A stretch of 48,722 nt of DNA from positions 42,501 through 91,222 of the forward strand of contig JAQGDQ010000826.1 in NCBI GenBank assembly GCA_030141605.1, given 5' to 3'. The first letter of the stretch is position 1. The number at the start of each line of letters is the position of its first letter. Below the pieces are notes generated by a model. The model did not search any database. It was not told where the DNA came from and saw only the letters and a program-made list of their open reading frames with translations. The position numbers and the translations under genes are program-made. Below are positions 12,635 through 24,200 of this stretch, piece after piece. The stretch comes from Tubiluchus corallicola. Taxonomy: Eukaryota > Priapulida > Priapulimorpha > Priapulimorphida > Tubiluchidae.

Positions 12635-15600
12635 CACAGTAATTCTTGTATAAGAGTGATTTTGTTAAATAACAGTGCTTTCCAGACTAAACAGCTCACT
12701 ACAACTAATTAATATAATTTACTTAGACTTATTCCTACCTTCTATGCTGCTGTTGTAATTGATCACGAATCCCTGACCAGGATTCCTGCTCGTGGATTTC
12801 ATTTTGATAAAAGCAAAGCTGTCAGGTGTCTCTACTGGAGCAGGAAGTGTCGAACCACAGAACACACCTAACGGCTCACCTGAAAAATACAAACATCTTA
12901 ACCCTTTCAGTCACAAATTATTTTTTTTAATAAGAAAAAATTTTTTGGCTTGGTACTTTTGTTCAGTATGTCCATCTTGTTTACACATAATCATTATTTT
13001 TTTCTACCTGTGCCCGCGTGCTAAATATAACCTGTATCCCACGGGTTACATTGGGATTCAATGGAAGCATAAAATGTGCTTCATTTTGCAACTGCTGATA
13101 ATTTTTTAAAGTATTTAAGACATTTAGTATGCATGCTATGCTGATCTGTACAAAGTCGTCTCTAAAGTACTGTACCTTGCACAGTTTTTTATGCTATGTA
13201 GATTTTCTAGTTTGACATTTTATCACCATTTTAGTCTATTGTTATTGGCTTAAATCAAAATAACTATTAACAGATCCAATAACTGTCAGTTTTAAAATTT
13301 TATTAATTTTATAGGCACAAAATATTCTCGTATCCCACGGGATACAACGGGTATGAAAGGGTTAATATCACTGCCAACCACACTGTTTCCCTTTACTTAA
13401 GTTAAAGATTTATAACATATGTAACATTTCACGAGTTGATCGGCTAAGGTCTACAGCAGAGGTGTGCAAATTGCGGTCCGCCGAGAGAATTTGTGCGGCC
13501 CGCAAAGAGATTTGTCACCCTAATGAAAGTGCGGCCCGGGCGATTAATTGAGTGTATCCAGCTGAAGTCCGTGCCACGATCTCAAAGATAGTGCGGGTAG
13601 TTTTTTCTACTAGATCGGATGCCATTAACCCTTACAAGACAGTTGTAGCTTAATGTCACTGTACTACACAGACTGTGTGATACACATTACTAATATGCAT
13701 TGTAATGAAATTACCACTATCTGTCTGGAAAGTAGAAATATATGGTTTGTAATATAAATTTTAATAACTTCTAAAATAGTTTCTTGAGTGCAGTAGTAAT
13801 GATGTACGCAGGTCGGATGCAAAAAAAATCGTTATTAGGCCTTTCTGTACTTGGCTCCTTGATCAAACTGCCTGTGGCCCGCAGGAATTGCGGGAAAGTT
13901 TAATGTGGCCCGGCTAGTCAGATAATTTGCACACCCTTGGTCTACAGTATGTTTTAGCTTGTTAAAGTTACAAAATAAGTGAATATTAAACATATTTTGC
14001 CATTACTAAATTTCTGAACACGTGCTCATACTTGTCTCATTATATCCCGTCATTAGCAGATAGTCGACTGTTGTGCAATCTGCAGCGGCCGGTCCCAGGT
14101 CAAAGGTCATGAAGGTAAAGGTAAGATAATGTCCGGTAATTCCGGAAAACCTCCAGATGCACTCCTGGTCCGTGTCGTACGGATTGGGGTAATTTGCACT
14201 AGTGATAGTTCCACTTCCACTGGTGATGAATCCACCACAAGATGCTGGAGAAAGAATGATAAAAGCGCCATGGTAACGTGAAATAATAGTGTTAAAACAA
14301 ATAAGAAAAATAATTATTACATTCTAGAATGGGATACCTAGTACTTGCTAGCATTGTTGCCAGCTGATTCTCGCACACAGTTTGAATGCCAACTCATTCG
14401 TGACAGCATGCGTACACTTGGCTATTGCATTGTGGGATGTTTCAGCTCACTTGTTTAGTAACAGAGGAGAAATAGTTTTACTATTGTTGTACTAGCAAAG
14501 GCCCCGCAAAAGATTTACGCGAACATCCTACGTAGCCCTCACTTATAACGCAAAGCCAGTAGCAACTTTTACTGAATTAAAGTTATAGACAGAGTATAAT
14601 GGATGACGTCAGAACAATGGCTTTGCGTCACCAGTTTTCCAAGCAAAAATCGTGCGAAATGGAACCTCCAATCAACTCATCACAGCTCCTCAGGAAGGAA
14701 ACGTTCTAAAATGTAGCCCACGTCATCGTGTAGCCCTGTTCTTCCTCTTTCTAAAGAGGTATATATCTCCTTCCGAGAGTCCCACCAGGCACCGCCAGAA
14801 CGTTTTTTCTGTAGGCTGTTTGGTCAAAATTTCGAAAAACTCGGGAGTTGGGTCCGGGAAAACGCCCGTTACGGGACGCCGTGGCCCTCTCGCGAATTCT
14901 AAATATGCCTACTACACCCATCGCTGAACTGGCTATCTATCCACCCCCAGCACCACCCTCGGCCCATTCCCGTTCTTCAGATCTCAGACGTATAACTTTT
15001 GCAAAAAACGGCCGAAATATGGCCATTTTGATTTTTGTCAAAAACCCCTACTATAAATAACATTACTGTCTCACAGCACTTCACTAAGTGACAATTTTGA
15101 TACAATTTCCTAGTTTATATTAAAATACTACATAGAGTAGTATTGCAGAAAAAATAAATACAAGACAAGTTTATATTAAGAGAAATGTTTATTCATTTTT
15201 CAAATTCTTATCATCTATCGAAAGAATTTTGATGTCGTTATTGTATTACCTGTTAAATTTAGTTTAGAAAATTACCCCCCGTTACCTGAGTAGAAAACTT
15301 AGAGTTAACAGACGTGTTATTCGTTAAAACTTTGCTATGAATTCAAAGATTAATACAGCGCTAATAATATAGCTAGGCTCTTAACAAAATTATCAATTGT
15401 GTGTATGCACAGCAAAACCATAAGTTATTCACATATCCTGAATCTCTATTTCATGAGGATCATTTTGATACCAAGTTCATCACTCTATGTTATTTCTAAG
15501 CTGAGATAATCCATGTTGAAGTTGAGGTGCAGGGTGCACAGTGAAAACATAATAATGGGAAAATTGCTGTTACAGTTTGCCATCGTTTCTGTCGCACTTT

Positions 15601-18197
15601 TACGAAACACTTAGCAACCGTACGAACTGGCGGTTGCCATGGGCTTTGCAAGAGTGAATCGAAGTTATGCTTAAAACCTCTAATCACCTCTTCAAAACAA
15701 ACATCTGGGCTTGGTAACAGAAAAGACTGCAAGCAAAATGATGCTTCCACGAGCTATTTTGTCAGAGTTTGAAAATACGAGTTTTTGACAAACATCTTAC
15801 TAGTTTTTAAGCAAAGCGATGGGTAAGGTGTTACAAAATTAAATTTTTAGTATTTCCTAAACAATTTTCTAATGTTTTGGTGCAAGAACGCAAAACTCCA
15901 ATATATTTAGCGCTTGCTTTTGTAAAAAAAAAAATAAAAAAATTGGTATTTGGCCTAATTTTTGATGCATTCTACTTTGAAGCATCATAACGCACATATA
16001 ACTATGCCGACTTTTGGGCAGTTTTGGCTTGCAAGCACACATATTAATATGCTTGTTACAACTCGTAAGTTTAGAAGCTATTAAACTCAGCAGTAGAAAT
16101 TCTACGTTAACAAAAGTGAGACAAAATGGTTCAGCTTTACAGGCAAAAACATCGTAAATACATTTTAATACACTTGAATTATTCCTACCAATTTCATAAG
16201 TTGCTTTAAATCCTGTGCGAGTAACACTGCTATCCGTGCGAAACCTGACAAACATCATACTTGTCGTTGACTTCAAAGTGCTTGGCAGAATTGTACCACA
16301 AAGTCTTTGCAAAAGTGGAGAGTTTGATGTACCACCATCGCGGACTTCAACGTAATCGAATCGACAGCTAAAAAAGTTTCAAAACTGCAAGAAATGGCCC
16401 ATAACAATGTCGGCTTTCTTATGTAATATTTATATTGAAAATTTTGCTAAATTCAATAATACTAGTCATTTAAAAGTCAATTTATTTTTCATATTTTTCA
16501 TTTCTTTACCAGATTCGATCACGAAAGTTTCTTTCACTGAAGATGGTACAGCTGTATACTTTACTTTACTTTTGAATGTTTGGCCCGGTAGGTGACCGTT
16601 GAAACACGGACGAATGCTTTACCATTAGCGAGGTCCATCAAATCGGCAATAGGTCACACTAAAGCCAGCTGCTTGACCAAGTGAGATATGGACATACCCG
16701 CAGACTAGACCAGTTGGTTGACAGAGGATGGGAAGCAGAGGAAAGGACCACACGGGGTCAAGCACGTGGCCATGGAGACTACAATGTCACTTGATGACAG
16801 TGGTTACTAGAGTTGGACTACGTGACTTCTCCCTCAATTCTTCAATGGTGACAAAGCAAAACCAAAGGGTAGGAAGCAGAGGAAAGGACCACACAGGGTC
16901 AAGCAGGCATGCCATGTGGCCAAGGAGACTACAGTGTCACTTGATGACAGTGGTTACTAGAGTAGGACTATGTGAGTTCTGGCTCAATTCTTCAGTGGTG
17001 ACAAAGTGAAAATAAAGGGTGGGAAGCAGAGGAAAGGACCACACAGGGTTATGCAGGTATGCCACGTGGCCAATGAGACTACAATGTCACTTGATGACAG
17101 TGGTTACTAGAGTTGGACTACTTGACTTCTCCCTCAATTCTTCAATGTTGACAAAGAAAAAACAAAGGATGGGAAGCAGAGGAAAGGACCACACAGGGTC
17201 AAGCAGGCATGCCATGTGGCCAATGAGACTACAATGTCACTTGATGACAGTGGTTACTAGAGTTAGACTACTTGACTTCTCCCTCTATTCTTCAACGGCG
17301 AAACCAAAGGATGCCAAGTGTTGCACGCAGTAACTGGAAGGAGTCCCGAGCGGCTGAGGTCCAGATTGGAAAGAGTCCATGTTGTGCTGGTATAAAGCAG
17401 GACTGACATCACACAACTAACTGACCAGTAGATGGACACTTGTCATCAGGCAGATATTGTTGCTAAACCAGACCTTCGTCAAGCAACCGGAAGCGCTCCT
17501 CACTGGCTGAGTAAGCTTATGTCAGACTCTATTGCTCAGACAGAACAAATTACCGAGCTGAGGTCACTCAAACTTCCACATCTGCTTCTGCAACGAAGAT
17601 GGAAGGAACTGGAGGTGGAGTGAAGTCTGACGGAAACTGAACTTTTATGTTGCACTAGCTGAAGATGAGGCTTCCATCGAAGGCACTTGAAGAACGTATC
17701 AACCACTTAACTAATTCTGCAAAGAGTGCCGAGTCGTCTGCAAAACATGGGTCGGTGAAATGGAGGACCGAGGGCAAGTGTCAGTCGAGTTCATCCCTTA
17801 GTCATTGAATAAATTGTGTGAGGTGACACTGCCTTGATGGACACCTGAAGTTGTATCAAAGTGATGTGAAAGGAGACCTCTTTCATGTACTCTGCAGATT
17901 GTGTCAGAGTACAGCATCTTAAGGGAGATGAATGGGGAGCGACTCCAATTCCATATGGAAGAAGACAAGGAGCACCATCTTCAAAGGAGGCTCAGATCGA
18001 CATAAGCCACTAATATAGCAGTGTATTATTTAGTTTGATGGTAAATCTAAAACTTCCAAGATTAAATCAGAAGTTTGGAGAAATAAACATTCATCAAACT
18101 ACACTAAAAATATGCTAATATCTGCCATTAATTTCCTGAGTTATACTTCTCAAGCAAATAGTTAGATATATTTATACAGTTACATATATTTATATAG

Positions 18198-18232
<35 letters not shown>

Positions 18233-21200
18233 TATAGTTAGATCTCCAAGGAGATCACTTGGATATGTGTATCTCCTTGGATAAAGTAAAGTATTTTAGA
18301 AAATGGAATATTTTTGACCTTACTGGAAAAAGTAAACGTCTCTGTCTTACTTTCTATGACTTTCTATATTCAGCTCTTCAAAGCTAATTTGCACAGCGGC
18401 ACCACTTTCCGCAGATATCGTCCAAGTGCAGTCGACATTTTGCGGATATTCGTCAGGATAGTTGGGAGAAGTTATTATCCCGCTCTGCACTATCCTCGAC
18501 AGTCGTAAATGTCCCCCACAAGCTACTTGCACCTAGAGAGTTTAAAATCAGTGAAACAGATATTAAATGGATCATTTACTCACACTAAGCTTATTCAACA
18601 AACAAAAACAAAATTGTGACACAAAGTCTCCAAAATAGGTCTAAATTTATAAAAAGAACAGAATTTATTTATTTGCTGTAGTTTTTTTTTTGCAGTAGTT
18701 TATCAACCATTTTGCAGTAGATTATTAATTTAATATTCAAGTATTTTAGTAAAAATGATTCATTTAGACTTGAATGTTAAATTAATCAACTTATGGCAAA
18801 ATAGTAAAAAAACTACTGATAATTAACGTAATTAACCAATGAATGATCCACAAAGAATAAGTAACATTAACCAAATTAAGTATTAATAGAAAAACATTAA
18901 GGAAACGCTACAAGACAAGATGAAACAATATCATCATTATAGCACCTCTTTAATTCATACTGAATGTTCTCAATAAAGTTAACAATGAATGTAACAGTTG
19001 CACAAATAATAACTAAAAACCTTGATATCATTTTATTCTCAATTTTATGCAAAACATGAATGTAACGTACAAGCAGTATGAACCAGAAATTCAATGTTCA
19101 CACTATTTTACATAAAAATATTTTGTTCATCGTTAAGCCTAAACTGAAAATAGCTTTAAGGGAACATCATAAATTCAACGGATCAAAATAATATCATTGT
19201 ATTGCTTGATATTCATAAATGACTCTATTTACCTACAACAGGGGTGTGCAAATTATCTGACTAGCCGGGCCACATTAAACTTTCCCGCAATTCCTGCGGG
19301 CAACAGGCAGTTTGATCAAGTAACCAAGTACAGAAAGGCCTAATAACGATTTTTTTTGCATCCGACCTGCGTACATCATTACTACTACACTCAAGAAACT
19401 ATTTTAGAAGTTATTAAAATTTATATTACAAACCATATATTTCTACTTTCAGGACAGATAGTGGTAATTTCATTACAATGCATATTAGTAATGTGTATCA
19501 CACAGTCTGTGTAGTACAGTGACATTAAGCTACAACCGTCTTGTAAGGGTTAATGGCATCCGATCTAGTAGAAAAAACTACCCGCACTATCTTTAGGATC
19601 GTGGCACAAACTTCAGCTGGATACACTCAGTTAATCGCCCGGGCCGCACTTTCATTAGGTTGACAAATCTCTTCGCGGGCCGCACAAATTCTCTCAGCGG
19701 GCCGCAATTTGCACACCCCTGCCCTACATGGATGAAACCACTTTACCTCTTCAAATCTCAACTGGAAACCAGTGTTTGCTGCTCCAGCAGCATTAGAGAT
19801 GAACCTGAGGTAGGCGTAGTTGCTACTGGTCACTGGTAAAGCAGGAGCTCTACTGCCACACCAACGTGCATTGCTACTCCTCCCTAATGGTGGAGCATCA
19901 CTATCATCACCATTTAGCACCTACAAATGGTTCAGGTAAGTCAATTACATCAGGTAACTGAGGCATAAAAAGAAATTTTACAAAATCGAAGTTTAAATGT
20001 GCAAGTTTTATATAGCATTGCTGCTCACGCAAGCTCTGCATGCAATAAGGCAGCATGTCAGTGATATAAAATTTCAACACATATTTTCTAAGGTTTATTT
20101 CAGAAGAGTGTTTTCTTACGCTTTAATAAAACAACAAAAGATAAATATAAACAAGGATGAGCTACTTTGTGAAGCTAATTATCATTTCTATACTTGACAT
20201 TAAGGACTAATTTGCATCACACAATCATCATACCATTAAATAATCATCGACGCAATCGGTGGAACGATCAATATCAAAATCTTCAACAGTCAAGCGTATT
20301 GTCCTGTCAGTAGGCACTTGAATCATCCAGGAACAGTTTGAATTCGGCGGATAATTGCCCGGATAGTTGGGACTCTGCATCATTCCGGAGCTAACACCCC
20401 GTACAACACCGCCACATGCTGAAAAATCGAAAAACTGATGCGACGCAACAATTCAAAATAGCTGATCAACTTCCGCTAAATGGTTGTGACACACGTACCA
20501 TTTTTGTTGGCTAACTATTTGGCAAAGGTAGTCGTTGGTGGGGCTCAAGAAGAAAAAAAATGGGCGTGGTGGAGATGAGGATGTTGAGATGGATGGTGGG
20601 AATAACTAGAAGAGATAAAATTAGAAATAATAATATCAGAGGAACAGTAAAAGTAGTGGAAGCCTCGCAAGATTGCGATGGTATGGACACCTGAAAAGAA
20701 GAGTCGGTGAAGATCTTGTGAGAAGGGAAGACATAAATGAAGAGATGGTCAACAACAGGAATGCGTGGAGAAGACTCATTCACAACGGCGACCCCGAATA
20801 GGGAAACGCTGGGAAGAAGAAGTTGCTGGAGGGCCTAAGCAGCTTGACTAAAACATCATTTTCTACAAAAACCATAAAAACCATAGAATTTATACCCACT
20901 AAAAGACTCCATTAACAGTAAGAATTAATAATACATCACACAAAAATGGAGCAAAATTCCTACAAACTGTAAAAAGAATGAACCACAAATAAGAACATTG
21001 GCATCTATTAGAAGCGTTCACACAGACTGCACAGAACTGTAAGAAAAATAATAATCACGTACTTTGCCTGTAAGAAATAACAAAACCAGTACGGTTCACG
21101 GTTCCATCAGTTCGAAACTGGACAGTAACAGCATTACCACTACTCAAGACTGGCTGTACGTTACCTACACTCCCGCACCATCTACCCAGCCTGCGTGCAT

Positions 21201-24200
21201 AATAGTTCCGCATATCACCTGTTAACGTACAATATATTTACAATTATTAATTACTATATGATAAGAGAAAAAGTTTATGTGGTGAAAATTGAGATTTAGT
21301 TATTATTTGTGCAACTGTTATGTTCATTGTTAAGTTTATTGAGAACATTCAGTATGAATTAAAGAGGTGCTATAATGATATTGTTTCATCTTATCTTGTA
21401 GCGTTTCCTTAATGTTTTTCTATTAATACTTAATTTGGTTAATGTTACTTATTCTTTGTGGCTCATTCATTGGTTAATTATGTTAATTATCAGTAGTTTT
21501 TTTTTACTATTTTGCCATAAGTTGATTAATTTAACATTCAAGTCTAAATGAATCATTTTTACTAAAATACTTGAATATTAAATTAATAGTCTACTGAAAA
21601 TGGTTAATAAACTACTGCAAAAAAAAACTACAGCAAATAAATAAATTCTGTTCTTTTTATAAATTTAGACCTTTTTTGGAGATGTTGTGTCACAATTTTG
21701 TTTTTGTTTGTTGAATAATCTTGGTGTGAGTAAATGATCCATTTAATATCTGTTTCACTGATTTATTTCGTTGATTTTAAACTCTCTAGGTGCAAGTAGC
21801 TTGCGGGGGACATTTACGACTGTCGAGGATAGTAAGCGGGATAATAACTTCTCCCAACTATCCCGACGAATATCCGCAAAACGTCGACTGCACTTGGACG
21901 ATATCTACGGAAAGTGGCGCTGCTGTGCAGATTACCGACTACACAAACATGGTTTATCAAACCTTGGGCTTATAACAAACCTTGGAAAATCGAAAATCGA
22001 AATTTAAAACTATATCTTGCACACAAAAGTAAAATATTTCTCAAAGTGGAATACAACCATTTAACTCTATTAAGTTAAATTAAATTAAGATTAACATACC
22101 GTCATAGACAACAATGTAGTCGTAATTACAGTATGAATGAGCCTCTAGGTTTATATCAGTGATATTCAACCACAGTCTAGTAGCAACCGGAGATCGGATG
22201 GTCCACATACAGTTCCACCCCTGTCCATAACCTTGTGGATACCCTGGAGATGAGAAGTTAGCCAGGCCTTCACTGGCAAACAGCTCTCCACCACAACCTG
22301 GAACTAAATTAAAAATGTCTCATTATTTTCATGTGATCCGGCATTATCATATAATACACTGTTTCATAAAGTTATATTTAGTAATTACTTTAAATAAAAC
22401 ACAATTAAATAAAATTTTACTGCCTTTAAATTCATAACTCTTATTTATAACAGCTATTATAAATACTATAAACATTTGTGGCAATGCTACTGTTGTATCT
22501 AAATATCACTTTATTTTGGCAATTTGAAGCAATAATATAACATGAATTACTCAGTAACCAGAATGTAGAAAGAGTGCTCGGAGCGGCATCAGGGATGAGA
22601 ATGACAAATTGCAAAAAACTCTGAAACAGGCCATAGGCAGCAACAAATTGCAATCTTGTGACCATAGAGAGCCTCTAAGTGGACTTAAAATATCAATTAC
22701 CTTGTTTCATGCATAATTTAAAATACCCAACTATCAAGGATACATGATACCTAATTTTCTCAATAACACCTAAGTACTGGTCGCTCCTATGATAAAAGTA
22801 TATAAAAACTGTCTGCAACTGACTCAAATAACTCCGTATAATTGCTTCTATATTATTATACATAGAGATATACACGTAGTTACACTGATGTACGTGATGT
22901 AAACAAAGTGACGGCCTGCCACCTAGCGGTCAGCTTGTGAAATAATATACTGTGTCCGTAAACATTTTCTCAACGAATTTACACGATTTACAAAACTGGC
23001 ACTACTGGTCTTCCAAAACTCGGAATTACGTGTATCCGCGGAAAATTCTCATCCGTGAGCGGCATTACTTACTAGTCACAGTGGGAGGCACAGTAGGTGG
23101 AACAGATGTGACAGCTTCCCAGTTGAGCAAAAAACCTCTTGCAGACACGCTACGGTCGGAAGCGAACACCACGTGGAGTTGACTTCCGCTCGTATATTGT
23201 GCATCCGGAGGTGTTCGTCCGCAAAATGTGCCTATAACTGGAGCCGTCCGTGAATCGCCACCATCGTACAACTAAAACAAGCAAAAAAGATCTGGTTTAC
23301 GCTGCGTCGCAATAACATAGTTTGTTTTTCTGTTATTGTCCATAATAGTGATAATAATAACAATAACAATAACAACAATAATAATAATACGTTGAAGCTT
23401 GTAAATAAACTCAAAAATGTTGTCCAAAATGTGAATAAAGCATTTGCAATAAAATCAAACATGAACGAGATTTTAGCGCATGGCTTCAGAGAAGCACATT
23501 TCTCACAAAAAGAGGTATATACTTGCCGTCACATAATCGAAGACACAGTCGTGTTCTTCCAAGTCCATGCGCTGAAACGTGACCCGAACAACTTTGTCTT
23601 GCGGGACGGTCACCGTCCAGTGGTACAACGCATTGGGCGGGTACAAGTGTGGGTAGAGCGGTGATGCTATCTGACCAGTCTCGCCGGTCAATTCGCCTCC
23701 ATGTACTAAAATGTAAGTAGTACAAATTAAACTCATCTACCTCCTCGTTTGTCAGACTCCGATCTTCCTCTTCCGTGTTCGTGCCATTCATATTGAATCA
23801 TCTCATCCTGTGATTTTGTCCTGTGTTTTATCCCATTTTGGCCCGAACATTTTGCCCTACCCTAAGCCATCCTGTCCACGGCTTCAAACCCAGTTAGTCA
23901 CACGTTAGTGTTTATTATCGATAATTTTTGTTTTGTTATCAAAAATTATCAAAGCTTAAATACTGTCATCGTACATACATATGCAAAAGTTATTAAACAG
24001 GCCCAAATTTCATTTTTAGAATGTTGCAGTGTCCCGTTTTAAACTCTAATGTTGCTATGATTTACTGTAAGCATATCAACGAAGCTTAAGGCCATACAGT
24101 TCAGAAAGTGCACATAACTTTCAAACCCATATAACGGGTATAAAGATACAACAATTTTCATAACTAACAAACTTAATGAAAATATATGTGTAAAAACAAC

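Noticed and set aside
21063-21068. GC donor (AG|GCAAAG) for exon 9
   Set aside because: It breaks the frame into exon 10; GTACGT at 21062 keeps it.
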